From Leifsonia shinshuensis (GTDB lineage Bacteria > Actinomycetota > Actinomycetes > Actinomycetales > Microbacteriaceae): DNA of 64,000 nucleotides. The notes beneath the pieces were generated by a model that saw nothing but the letters and a program-made list of their open reading frames with translations, was not told where the DNA came from and searched no databases. Made by a program: the position numbers and the translations under genes. Location: contig NZ_JAVDVK010000001.1 in assembly GCF_031456835.1 (NCBI RefSeq), forward strand, positions 2,604,001-2,668,000, read 5' to 3'. Shown one piece after another: positions 52,501 through 60,673 of the stretch (positions are counted from its first letter, which is position 1; the number at the start of each line of letters is the position of its first letter).

Positions 52501-52552
52501 GGTGTACAGCGTACGCCTAGCCTGATCCCAACGCTGGTGTACGCCGTACACC
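52501..52552. promoter_or_regulatory. Two TetR operator-like palindromes
   Basis: GGTGTACGCCGTACACC (52536-52552) is a perfect 8-1-8 palindrome. GGTGTACAGCGTACGCC (52501-52517) is an imperfect copy. The sites flank the promoters of the TetR gene (start 52500) and the DUF4386 gene (start 52566), so one protein can repress both directions. Confidence 0.75.
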
Positions 52553-52565
52553 TCGAAAGGACATC

Positions 52566-53285
52566 ATGGACCCGGACCGTCGCCGCTCGCTCCTCGCGGG
52601 CGTGCTGTTCCTGCTCACCTTCGCCACCTCCATCCCCGGTGCACTGCTCTACGGGCCGGTGCTCACCGACCCGCGGTTCGTGCTCGGTGGAGGCTCCGCG
52701 ACGCCCGTGCTCGCGGGCGCGCTCCTCGAGGTGGCGCTGATCATCGCCAACCTCGGCACCGCGCTCGCGCTCTACCCCGTCCTGCGCCGCACGAGTCCCT
52801 CGCTCGCGCTCGGCTATGTCGTGGCCCGGGTCATGGAGTCGACGCTCATCGCGGTCGGCATCCTCAGCCTGCTGTCGGTGGTGACACTGCGGGAGGACGC
52901 CGGCGGCGGCGCCACCGCATCCACCGTCGTCATCGCCCAGGCGCTGGTGGCCCTGCACGGCTGGACGTTCCTGCTCGGACCCGGCTTCGTCGTCGGCATC
53001 GGCAACGGCCTGATGCTCGGCTGGATGCTGCACCGCGCCCGGCTGGTGCCCCGCGGCTGGGCGTGGTTCGGGATGATCGGCGGCCCGCTGGTGTCGCTGT
53101 CCGGCGTGGCCGTGCTGCTCGGCGCCTACGACCAGGTGTCGGCCTGGTCGTTCGTCGCCACACTGCCGGAGGTCGTGTGGGAGCTGTTCCTCGGCATCTA
53201 CCTCACGGTGCACGGCTTTCATGTGCCGAAGGCGCGGGAGGCGCGGCCGGTGGAGCTGGTGGGAGCGGTCGGCCAGGTCGGCTAG
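52566..53285 (+). CDS. DUF4386 membrane protein
   Basis: A 239-aa protein with about six helices. 'RRRSLLAGVLFLLTFATSIPG' at the N-terminus, 'YVVARVMESTLIAVGIL' and 'GWAWFGMIGGPLVSLSGVAVL' match the DUF4386 family, of unknown function. It is paired with the divergent TetR gene. Its last bases overlap the convergent csrA gene by 4 bases. Confidence 0.8.
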   Translation: MDPDRRRSLLAGVLFLLTFATSIPGALLYGPVLTDPRFVLGGGSATPVLAGALLEVALIIANLGTALALYPVLRRTSPSLALGYVVARVMESTLIAVGILSLLSVVTLREDAGGGATASTVVIAQALVALHGWTFLLGPGFVVGIGNGLMLGWMLHRARLVPRGWAWFGMIGGPLVSLSGVAVLLGAYDQVSAWSFVATLPEVVWELFLGIYLTVHGFHVPKAREARPVELVGAVGQVG

Positions 53286-53518
53286 AGGCCGAGCGACTTC
53301 TTGATGAGCGACTCGGCGTCTTCCGTCTCCGCGGCGCGCTCCGTCGCCTCCTGGTTCGCCTCGGTGACGGCCTTCACGACCTCGTCGCGCTGGATGCGGA
53401 TGCCGCGCGGCGCGTCGATGCCGATGCGGACGCCGTCCCCCCGCGCTTCGAGGATCGTCACGACGATGTCGTCGCCGATGAGCACCCGCTCCCCCGTCTT
53501 GCGCGTCAGTACCAGCAT
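53282..53518 (-). CDS. csrA: CsrA carbon-storage/flagellin translation regulator
   Basis: A 78-aa protein: 'MLVLTRKTGERVLIGDDIVV' and 'VRIGIDAPRGIRIQRDEV' are the CsrA core; the extra acidic C-terminal ~20 residues are a tail. CsrA binds GGA motifs in mRNA leaders and in Gram-positives represses flagellin (hag), countered by FliW. It is the last gene of the flagellar operon, 9 bases after the preceding gene. fliW is not in the window. Confidence 0.92.
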   Translation of the reverse strand: MLVLTRKTGERVLIGDDIVVTILEARGDGVRIGIDAPRGIRIQRDEVVKAVTEANQEATERAAETEDAESLIKKSLGL

Positions 53519-53527
53519 CCGCCCAGC

Positions 53528-54253
53528 CTATCCGCCGGGCGGGGCCTCCAGCCAGAGCACCGGCAGTCCGAGCCGGTGCACGGAGTCCGGAGTGAGGGTG
53601 CGGGAGGCGCCGGTCGCCACCAGCGCGTCCACCGCGAGCACCGCATCCAGCGCTCGCACCCACTCCGCCGTGTCCTCGTGCTTGCGGGAGACGTCGACCG
53701 CCGCCCACACCTGGTCGGGTGCGATCCCGGCGAGCTCGATGGCGACCGCGGGGACGGCGCCCGGACCGGCGAGCGGGAACGCCGCGACGACCGGGATCTC
53801 GCGGCGCACACCGGCGGCGCGTGCGGCGAGCGCGTCGCGCCGGTCGGCGACGCGCTGCACCTCCGCGGCGGCGTCCGCCGACGCGGCCAGCACACGGGCG
53901 GCGTCATGCACCTCGTCCCCGACGCCCACCACGAGCGTGAGGTCGCCGCGCCCGCGCAGCCGGGCGGGCGGCGCGCCCACCGGCGCCTGCGGCGGCATCT
54001 CCTCGTCGATCGTCCGGGGTTCGATCAGCGCCGACTCTGGCGCGAGTTGCGACGTGTAGTCACCACTTGTCGTGGATTCGCGCATCGACTCACGACTCGC
54101 GGCCAGCGGGCCGGTCGGCGCGGGGAGCTCCGGCGCGTCGACGGCCCGGACGAGGTCGTCGAGCACGGCCTGGAACGCCAGCGACGACGTCGAGACGGCC
54201 GGGAGCACCTCCTCGTCGCCGTCGACCCATTCAGGCCGCGATCGACTCCGCAC
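53528..54253 (-). CDS. Flagellar-operon protein of unknown function, in the flhF position
   Basis: A 241-aa protein between flhA and csrA. Residues ~95-240 ('GDLTLVVGVGDEVHDAARVL', 'VPAVAIELAGIAPDQVWAAV', 'LVATGASRTLTPDSVHRLGL') have the alternating layout of an SRP-type GTPase such as FlhF, but no P-loop (GxxxxGK[ST]) and no DxxG. It may be a degenerate FlhF relative; this is a weak inference. Residues ~52-70 ('SRESMRESTTSGDYTS') come from a 57-bp repeat element. The GTG start at 54253 overlaps flhA by 23 bases; GTG 54208 is possible. Confidence 0.55.
   Translation of the reverse strand: MRSRSRPEWVDGDEEVLPAVSTSSLAFQAVLDDLVRAVDAPELPAPTGPLAASRESMRESTTSGDYTSQLAPESALIEPRTIDEEMPPQAPVGAPPARLRGRGDLTLVVGVGDEVHDAARVLAASADAAAEVQRVADRRDALAARAAGVRREIPVVAAFPLAGPGAVPAVAIELAGIAPDQVWAAVDVSRKHEDTAEWVRALDAVLAVDALVATGASRTLTPDSVHRLGLPVLWLEAPPGG
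54044..54100. repeat. 57-bp palindrome-ended element, copy 4 (inside flagellar-operon gene)
   Basis: It begins CGAGTTGCGA, ends TCACGACTCG, and carries the core GGATTCGCGCATCGACTCAC. It is the most diverged copy but exactly 57 bp like the others. It is read on the minus strand in the same frame as copy 3, giving 'RESMRESTTSGDYTS'. Confidence 0.8.
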
Positions 54254-56288
54254 CGCGGACCACCCCCACCGTCTCGATCGCGGCCTGGACGGCCGTCACC
54301 TCCTGGTACGACAGCACGGCGAGTCCGGCGATCTGCCCCGCGACCAGGCGGCGGATGGCCGGCCGAAGCGCCGGCGCGCACACCAGCACGGCCGACACTC
54401 CTGCGTCGTCCAGTCGGCCGGCCGTGTCGCGCAGCGAGGCGAGCACGCCCTCCAGCCGCACCGGGTCGAGCACGATCTGCGTCCCGCCCTCCGCCGGACG
54501 CAGGCCCTCGAGCATCGACTGCTCCAGCCCCGGGTCGATCATGATCACCCGCAGCGTTCCCGCGTCGATGTGCGGCGCGACGACCGCGGGTCCCAGGGCT
54601 GCGCGCGCAGCCTCCACCAGCCCCTCCGGGTCGTTCGACACCTTCGCCCGCAGGGTCAGCGCCTCCAGGATGCGGGGCAGGTCGTTGATCGGGACCTGCT
54701 CCGCGAGCAGCCCCTGCAGCACCCGCTGCACCTCCGCCAGTGACAGCAGGGCCGGGATGAGCTCCTCCACCGCGGGCGGGTTCACCTGCTTCACGCCCTC
54801 GGTGAGCAGGCGCACGTCCTCGCGGGTGAGCAGGCGCGCGGCGTTCGACGTGATGATCGACGACAGGTGCGTGATCAGCACCGACACCCGGTCGATCACG
54901 GTCGCGCCGCCGAGCTCGGCGCTGTGCCGCATCTCGGACGGGATCCACTTCGCCGGGAGGCCGAACACCGGCTCCACGGTCGGCGTGCCCGGCAGGTTGT
55001 CGAGCGCGTCGCCGAGGGCGAGCACCCGTCCCGACGGCGCCTGACCGCGACCCGCCTCCACGCCGGCGATCTTGATCACGTAGGTCGAGGGCGGCAGCTC
55101 GGCGCTGTCGCGCGTGCGCACCGGCGGCACGATGACGCCCAGTTCGAGCGCGATCTTGCGCCGCAGCGCGCGCACGCGGGCGAGCAGGTCGTCCGACGCG
55201 CCGCTGACGATGTCGACCAGGTCCGGCGCGAGGGTGATCTCGAGCGCGTGCACGCGCATCTGCTCGATCAGGTCCTCCGTCGTCTCGGCCTTCGTCGCGG
55301 TGGCCACGGCGTTCTGCGCGGCCTGCGCCTTCTTCGCCGCGTTCTGCGCCGTCTTCAGCCGCTGCGACGCCAGGATGAGGAACGCGCCGACGAGCACGAA
55401 CGGGATGGGCGGCATCCCGGGGATGAGCGCCATCACGATCGCCGCGCATCCCGCGATCATCAGCGCGTTGCGCGACTGGCTGAGCTGGTTGCTCGCCGTC
55501 GTCCCCATCTCGGACTCGGCGTTCGACCGCGTCACGATCATGCCCGTCGACACCGCCATCAGCAGCGCGGGGATCTGCGACACGAGTCCGTCGCCGATGG
55601 TCAGCAGGGTGTACGAGTTGACGGCGTCGCCGAGCTCCATCCCGCGCTGGATCATCCCGATCGCGATGCCGCCGACGACGTTGATGACGATGATCAGGAT
55701 GCCCGCGATCGCATCGCCCTTGACGAACTTCGAGGCGCCGTCCATCGCGCCGTAGAAGTCGGCCTCCGCCGAGACCTCCGCGCGACGGGCCCGCGCCTGC
55801 TCCTCCGTGATGAGCCCGGCGTTGAGGTCGGCGTCGATCGCCATCTGCTTGCCCGGCATCGCGTCGAGGGTGAAGCGGGCGCCCACCTCGGCGACGCGCT
55901 CCGCACCCTTGGTGACGACGATGAACTGGATGACCACCAGGATGAGGAACACGACCGCGCCGATGATGATCGACCCGCCGACCGCGACGTGCCCGAACGC
56001 CTGGATGACCTGGCCGGCGAACCCGTCGCCCAGCACCAGACGCGTGGAGGCGACGTTGAGTCCCAGCCGGAACAGCGTCGCGACCAGCAGCAGCGAGGGG
56101 AACACCGAGAAGTCGAGCGGCTTCTTGACGAACATCGTGGTGAGCAGGATGACCAGCGCCAGCATGATGTTGACGATGATGAGCAGGTCGAGCAGCCACG
56201 ACGGCACGGGCACGACCAGCAGCATGATGATGCCGACCACCCCGATCGGCACGGCCAGTTTGGCGGCGAGGCCCTTGTTCGGCTTCAT
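54231..56288 (-). CDS. flhA: Flagellar export gate protein FlhA
   Basis: A 685-aa protein. Eight hydrophobic helices at ~10-330 with the FHIPEP-family signature region ('KPLDFSVFPSLLLVATLFRL', 'LNVASTRLVL') and 'ERVAEVGARFTLDAMPGKQM'. The cytoplasmic domain is ~360-685 ('YQEVTAVQAAIETVGV' at the end). FlhA forms the nonameric export ring that uses proton motive force and docks substrates. ATG 56288 overlaps flhB by 4 bases. Confidence 0.95.
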   Translation of the reverse strand: MKPNKGLAAKLAVPIGVVGIIMLLVVPVPSWLLDLLIIVNIMLALVILLTTMFVKKPLDFSVFPSLLLVATLFRLGLNVASTRLVLGDGFAGQVIQAFGHVAVGGSIIIGAVVFLILVVIQFIVVTKGAERVAEVGARFTLDAMPGKQMAIDADLNAGLITEEQARARRAEVSAEADFYGAMDGASKFVKGDAIAGILIIVINVVGGIAIGMIQRGMELGDAVNSYTLLTIGDGLVSQIPALLMAVSTGMIVTRSNAESEMGTTASNQLSQSRNALMIAGCAAIVMALIPGMPPIPFVLVGAFLILASQRLKTAQNAAKKAQAAQNAVATATKAETTEDLIEQMRVHALEITLAPDLVDIVSGASDDLLARVRALRRKIALELGVIVPPVRTRDSAELPPSTYVIKIAGVEAGRGQAPSGRVLALGDALDNLPGTPTVEPVFGLPAKWIPSEMRHSAELGGATVIDRVSVLITHLSSIITSNAARLLTREDVRLLTEGVKQVNPPAVEELIPALLSLAEVQRVLQGLLAEQVPINDLPRILEALTLRAKVSNDPEGLVEAARAALGPAVVAPHIDAGTLRVIMIDPGLEQSMLEGLRPAEGGTQIVLDPVRLEGVLASLRDTAGRLDDAGVSAVLVCAPALRPAIRRLVAGQIAGLAVLSYQEVTAVQAAIETVGVVRGAESIAA

Positions 56289-57379
56289 GACAGCCCTCCC
56301 TGCAGCTGGGGTCGCATCGTGTGGAATCCGGCCGCCGACCCGCGCTGCTTCAGCGACATGACGAACGCGAGCACACGGGCGACGGAGTTGTAGAGCTCGA
56401 CCGGGATCTCGTCGCCGATCTGGCATCCGGCGTGCAGCGCCCGGGCGAGCGGGATGTCCTTGACGATCGGCACGCGCTCCTCCTCGGCCTTCTCGCGGAT
56501 GCGCAGGGCGATGGCTCCCGCACCCTTCGCGACGACGCGCGGGGCGGACTTGCCCGGCTCGTACTTCACCGCCACCGCGATGTGCGTGGGGTTCACGAGC
56601 ACCACATCCGCCCCTCCGATCGCCGCGATCATGCGGTTGCGGCTCATCGCCAGCTGGCGCGAGCGGCGCTGCGAGCGCACCAGCGGGTCGCCCTCGGTGT
56701 TCTTGTTCTCGTCCCGCAGCTCCTGCTTGCTCATGCGGGTGTGCTTGCGGTTGCGCCGCATGACGACCAGCACGTCCAGCCCGGCGAGCACGAGCCCGGC
56801 GCCGACCGCCGCCTGCAGGAGGCCGGCCGTGCCGCCGGACGCGGCCGAGAGCAGCGAGGCGAGAGGCATCGAGCCGGAGGTCAGCAGCACCGGCATGAGG
56901 CCCTGCACGACGAGGAACAGCCCGATCGCGACGACCGCGGACTTCAGCAGCGTCTTCGCGCCCTCCCAGAGCGCGCGCATCCCGAACACCCGCCCGATGC
57001 CCTGCACCAGGTTGAACTGCTCGTACTTGCCCTCGAGCTTCTTGAAGTGGATGCCGCCCTGCACCGCCGCGGCGCCGACGACCGCCAGCGCGCCCACCGC
57101 AAGCAGCGGTCCGATCGTCGCCATGATGCTGCCCAGGCCGTCGCCGAGCGCCGCGAGCGCCTTGGCCGGGTCGGGGCTCTCGATCACGGAGCGCACCGAG
57201 AACAGCTGGTCGATCGCCGCCGTGGACCCCGTCTGCATCGTGAACGGCAGCATCACCGCGGCGGCGCCGACGCCCACCCAGGCGGTGAGGTCCGTCGACT
57301 TGCCGAGGCGGCCCTTGGAGCGGGCCTCCTTCATCCGCTTGTCGGTCGCCTTCTCGGTGCGTTCCTGCGCGTCGCTCAT
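56285..57379 (-). CDS. flhB: Flagellar export switch protein FlhB
   Basis: A 364-aa protein. 'ERTEKATDKRMKEARSKGRL' at the N-terminus, four helices, and the self-cleaving 'VNPTHIAVAVKY' (N263-P264). FlhB cleavage between Asn and Pro switches export from rod/hook to filament proteins. It overlaps fliR by 4 bases and flhA by 4 bases. Confidence 0.95.
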   Translation of the reverse strand: MSDAQERTEKATDKRMKEARSKGRLGKSTDLTAWVGVGAAAVMLPFTMQTGSTAAIDQLFSVRSVIESPDPAKALAALGDGLGSIMATIGPLLAVGALAVVGAAAVQGGIHFKKLEGKYEQFNLVQGIGRVFGMRALWEGAKTLLKSAVVAIGLFLVVQGLMPVLLTSGSMPLASLLSAASGGTAGLLQAAVGAGLVLAGLDVLVVMRRNRKHTRMSKQELRDENKNTEGDPLVRSQRRSRQLAMSRNRMIAAIGGADVVLVNPTHIAVAVKYEPGKSAPRVVAKGAGAIALRIREKAEEERVPIVKDIPLARALHAGCQIGDEIPVELYNSVARVLAFVMSLKQRGSAAGFHTMRPQLQGGLS

Positions 57380-58137
57380 CGGCCCACCCCCAGCATGATC
57401 TTGACGGCGGTGTCGGTGAGGCCCGAGACGACGCCGGGGAGCGCGACGAAGACGATGGCCGAGAGCACCACGGTGAGCATGATCTTCAGAGGGAAGCCGA
57501 GCGAGAAGGCGTTCAGCGCTGGGGCGACCCGGGTCAGGAGGCCGAGGCCCACGTCGGCGAGGAAGAGCACGACGATCAGCGGACCGGCGATCTGGAGGGC
57601 CGCCAGGAACATCTGCGTCACGCCGGTGACCATCTCCTTCGCCGGGTCGGCCATGCTCAGGCCGGTCGCGAGCGGGATGGCGTCGAAGGTGCGAATGAGA
57701 CCGCCGATGATGAGCTGGTAACCGCCCGAGGCGAACAGCAGCGCCAAGGCGGTGAGCTGGAACATCCGGGTGAACTGCGCCCCGTTGATCATCGACTGCG
57801 GGTCGAACGCCTGCGCGAGCTGGAACCCGCCGAACAGGTCGATCAGGCTGCCGGCGGACTGGATGGCCGCGAAGACCAGGAAGACCAGGAACCCGAGCGT
57901 CGCGCCGACCGCGAGCTCCCGGATCATGTCCAACAGGAACGCCCCGGTGTCGCCGGACCGGTATCCCGCGCCGACCCGAGGCGCGACCGCGACCGCCAGG
58001 CCGATGGCGAGCATCCCCTTCACCTGCGCCGGGAACCCGTTGTACGAGAAGGGCGGCGCGATGACGAGGAACGCCACCATCCGCAGGGAGGCGAGCGCGA
58101 TCGCCTCGATGGCGGCCAGGTCGATGGGGATGTTCAT
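57376..58137 (-). CDS. fliR: Flagellar export gate protein FliR
   Basis: A 253-aa membrane protein with about six helices: 'RMVAFLVIAPPFSYNGFPAQ', 'FGGFQLAQAFDPQSM', 'PALNAFSLGFPLKIML' are typical of FliR. It assembles with FliP and FliQ into the export channel. ATG 58137 overlaps the fliQ stop (TGATG). Confidence 0.93.
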   Translation of the reverse strand: MNIPIDLAAIEAIALASLRMVAFLVIAPPFSYNGFPAQVKGMLAIGLAVAVAPRVGAGYRSGDTGAFLLDMIRELAVGATLGFLVFLVFAAIQSAGSLIDLFGGFQLAQAFDPQSMINGAQFTRMFQLTALALLFASGGYQLIIGGLIRTFDAIPLATGLSMADPAKEMVTGVTQMFLAALQIAGPLIVVLFLADVGLGLLTRVAPALNAFSLGFPLKIMLTVVLSAIVFVALPGVVSGLTDTAVKIMLGVGR

Positions 58138-58412
58138 CAGCCGTGACCCAGCAGTTGCGGCAGCTTCTCGAAGAGGACGTGCGTGAAGGAGACGAGCTCG
58201 GAGATCATCCACTGGCCGCAGATGATCAGGGCGACGGCGACCGCGGCGGCCTTGGGCACGAACGAGAGCGTGACCTCCTGGATCTGCGTGATCGACTGCA
58301 CCAGCGAGATGGCGAAGCCGACGACCAAGGCGGTGATCACGATCGGTGCGGCCAGCTTGGCCGTCACCAGGAGCCCCTGCATGGCGATGTCGAGGACCGC
58401 GTTCGGGTTCAT
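58137..58412 (-). CDS. fliQ: Flagellar export gate protein FliQ
   Basis: A 91-aa protein with two helices; 'IVITALVVGFAISLVQSITQ' and 'EVTLSFVPKAAAV' match FliQ. Normal length. ATG 58412 overlaps the fliP stop (ATGA). Confidence 0.93.
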   Translation of the reverse strand: MNPNAVLDIAMQGLLVTAKLAAPIVITALVVGFAISLVQSITQIQEVTLSFVPKAAAVAVALIICGQWMISELVSFTHVLFEKLPQLLGHG

Positions 58413-59281
58413 CCGCCGCCTCCGTAGCTCGTGATGAGGCTCGTGATGATCAGTCCCCAGCCGTCGACCAGCACGAAGAGCAGGATCTTGAACGGCAGGG
58501 AGATCATCACCGGCGGGAGCATCATCATGCCCATCGACATCAGGGCGGCGGAGACGACCATGTCGATGACGAGGAACGGCACGAAGATGACGAAGCCGAT
58601 GATGAAGGCCGCCCGCAGCTCGGAGATCATGAAGGCCGGGATGAGCGTCAGCAGCGGCACCGAGCTCATGTCCTTCGGGTTCGCCCGGCCCGCGGCGCGG
58701 GTCATCAGCGCGATGTCCTCCTCGCGCGTGTGCGACGCCATGAAGTGGCGGAGCGGCGCCTCGGCGGCGTGCGTCGCGGCCGTGAAGTCGATGTGGCCGG
58801 CGAGGTAGGGCTGCACGGCCGTGTTGTTGATGTCGACCAGCACCGGGCTCATGATGAACAGGCTCAGGAACAGGGCGAGACCGGCGAGCACCTGGTTCGG
58901 CGGGATGGACGGCAGCGCCAGCGCGTTCCGGGTGATCGCGAGCACCACGAAGATCTTGGTGAACGACGACATCATCAGCAGCAGGGCCGGAGCGACCGAC
59001 AGCACGGTGATGCCGACGAGGGTCAGGATGGCCGCGCTCGGCGTGCCGTTCGGCCCGTTGATGTCGAGGGTGAGGCCGCCGCTGCCGCCCGACGGACCGG
59101 ACGGACCGGAGGGAGTGGGAACCGGGGTCGGGACCGCGTGCGCGGCGTTCGCGCCCAGCAGGACGATGGCGACGGCGATCAGCGCGACCAGCACGCCGGC
59201 CAGCGCGAGACGGGGCAGCCGCCCGGCGCGCGCCGACACCCCCGGCGCCGTCACTCCCGGCGTCACTGCGCGCGCCCTCAC
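58409..59281 (-). CDS. fliP: Flagellar export gate protein FliP
   Basis: A 290-aa protein. An N-terminal cleavable signal is followed by a Pro/Ser/Gly stretch, then 'LLMMSSFTKIFVVLAITRNA', 'PPNQVLAGLALFLSLFIMSP', 'LTLIPAFMISELRAAFIIGF', 'FLVIDMVVSAALMSMGMMML', all diagnostic of FliP. GTG 59281 overlaps the fliO stop (GTGA). Confidence 0.94.
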   Translation of the reverse strand: MRARAVTPGVTAPGVSARAGRLPRLALAGVLVALIAVAIVLLGANAAHAVPTPVPTPSGPSGPSGGSGGLTLDINGPNGTPSAAILTLVGITVLSVAPALLLMMSSFTKIFVVLAITRNALALPSIPPNQVLAGLALFLSLFIMSPVLVDINNTAVQPYLAGHIDFTAATHAAEAPLRHFMASHTREEDIALMTRAAGRANPKDMSSVPLLTLIPAFMISELRAAFIIGFVIFVPFLVIDMVVSAALMSMGMMMLPPVMISLPFKILLFVLVDGWGLIITSLITSYGGGG

Positions 59282-59778
59282 TTCTTGGGGCGCACCGCCG
59301 AACTCGCCTGCCGCCATGTAGCCGGGGACAGGATCGAGCCTTTGAGTGCCTCGTCGAAGAGCGAGGCGCGTCCCTGCGCCGTGAGGAAGTCGGCATCCTG
59401 CCTGGTGGTCGTGGTGGTGCGGGTGGAGCTGGTGGTCCCGGTCGCCGCCAGGACCTCGTCATCCGAGTGCGTCTCGGCGTCCGCATCGCGGACGGGCTTG
59501 AGCGGGGTGACGTCCGCATCCTGCGGACGGTCGGAGGTGTGGAGCACGGAGACCTGGCGCTCGGTGACGCCGAGCACGAAGCGGTTGCCGTCCACATCCA
59601 CGACGACGACCGACGCCTTCGCGCCGATCCCCTGCCGACCGACGACCGTGACCGCGTTGCCGCGGCGCCGGCGGGCCGTCGTGCGTCCCTTGCTCACGCG
59701 ACGCTGCACGAACCACAGCAGCGCCACGATGACACCCAGCACGACGAGCACGCGCAGGGCGATGAACAGGGTCTCCAC
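59278..59778 (-). CDS. fliO: Flagellar export assembly protein FliO
   Basis: A 166-aa protein. One N-terminal helix ('IALRVLVVLGVIVALLWFVQ') is followed by a FliO-type domain ('NAVTVVGRQGIGAKASVVVV', 'FVLGVTERQVSVLH') and a disordered tail. FliO helps assemble the FliP ring. GTG 59778 starts 9 bases after a sigma-28-like -10 box, so a second transcript of the operon probably begins here, leaderless. A GGGGGG run just before it may also act as a ribosome binding site on read-through mRNA. Confidence 0.85.
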   Translation of the reverse strand: METLFIALRVLVVLGVIVALLWFVQRRVSKGRTTARRRRGNAVTVVGRQGIGAKASVVVVDVDGNRFVLGVTERQVSVLHTSDRPQDADVTPLKPVRDADAETHSDDEVLAATGTTSSTRTTTTTRQDADFLTAQGRASLFDEALKGSILSPATWRQASSAVRPKK

Positions 59779-59786
59779 GCCCCCCT

Positions 59787-59813
59787 CTATCGGCCGGCCT
59801 CCCCGCTCCGTTA
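59787..59813 (-). promoter_or_regulatory. Sigma-28-like promoter before fliO
   Basis: On the minus strand: TAAC, 15 bases, GCCGATAG, then 8 bases to the GTG of fliO. The consensus for FliA/WhiG-type sigma factors is TAAA-N15-GCCGATAA. Same spacing as the sites before fliM and flbD. Confidence 0.7.
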
Positions 59814-59847
59814 GCGCCTCCCGTCGCCTGCGCCCCTCGTCTTTCGT

Positions 59848-59905
59848 CGAGGTGCACGTCGTTGCGCGCGACACGCCGCGTGAGGGCACAACAAGGTGCA
59901 CCTCG
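59848..59905. repeat. Imperfect palindrome in the fliN-fliO gap
   Basis: Arms 59848-59864 and 59889-59905 (CGAGGTGCAC...GTTG / CAAC...GTGCACCTCG) pair at 15 of 17 positions. It lies in the 175-base gap after fliN, upstream of the fliO promoter, and could weaken read-through from fliM-fliN. Confidence 0.6.
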
Positions 59906-59953
59906 GCGAGATGGATGGGCGGACGGGGGGAGACCGGAGGGGACCCGACCGGG

Positions 59954-60670
59954 TCAGTCGAGGTCTTCGGCGGTGTCCAGGATCTTCGTGATGCGGACCG
60001 CGTAGTCCTGGTCGACCACGACGATCTCGCCGTGCGCGATCAGGCGACCGTTGAGCAGCACGTCCGCGGGCGACCCCGCCGAGCGGTCCAGCTCGATGAC
60101 GGCGCCCGGCTCCATCGCCAGCACGTCGCGCACCGCCATGCGGGTGCGCCCGATCTCGACGGTGAGGGCCATCTCGACGTTGCTGATGCGCGCCAGCTTG
60201 CCGCCGAGCACGCCCGAGCCCGAGCGCTCGGCGACGGAGGCGCGGCCGCGCACCGCGAACCAGCCTGCGACGCCGGCCGGGCCGTTCAGGGCGAAGACGG
60301 TCGTGTGGGGGTCGGTGAACAGTTCCGCGGCGTCCTCCGCGCGGGCGTCGTCGAGCACACCGGCGCCGAACGTGTCGCTGGCCGCCTCGAGGGCCGGCTG
60401 CAGCACATCCTGCAGCGCCACGACGGGCGAGCCGTCCGCGCCCTCGTCCACCAGGTGCGGCGCCTCCAGCAGCACGACAGCGACATCGGCCGAGACCGCG
60501 CCGACGAACGTCGCGACGACCGCCTGCGCGCCGGCCGGCACGTCCGAGGCCTGCGTGAGCAGAGGCGTGAGCGGCATCCCGGTCGGGAGGACGCGGGCGA
60601 CCGCGTCGGCGGCGGCCTGCGCCTGACCCAGGGAGAGTCCGGTGGAGGAGACGGTGCTGGTCATGCTCAT
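59954..60670 (-). CDS. fliN: Flagellar switch protein FliN (long form)
   Basis: A 238-aa protein. The last ~75 residues are the SpoA domain of FliN ('NVEMALTVEIGRTRMAVRDV', 'GEIVVVDQDYAVRITKIL'). The first ~160 residues are an extra domain ('LPTGMPLTPLLTQASDVPAG', 'ALQDVLQPALEAASDTFGAG') in the place FliY proteins carry their N-terminal module. FliN forms the outer C-ring with FliM. ATG 60670 with AGAGGA ribosome binding site, 3 bases after fliM. Confidence 0.9.
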   Translation of the reverse strand: MSMTSTVSSTGLSLGQAQAAADAVARVLPTGMPLTPLLTQASDVPAGAQAVVATFVGAVSADVAVVLLEAPHLVDEGADGSPVVALQDVLQPALEAASDTFGAGVLDDARAEDAAELFTDPHTTVFALNGPAGVAGWFAVRGRASVAERSGSGVLGGKLARISNVEMALTVEIGRTRMAVRDVLAMEPGAVIELDRSAGSPADVLLNGRLIAHGEIVVVDQDYAVRITKILDTAEDLD

Positions 60671-60673
60671 GGT

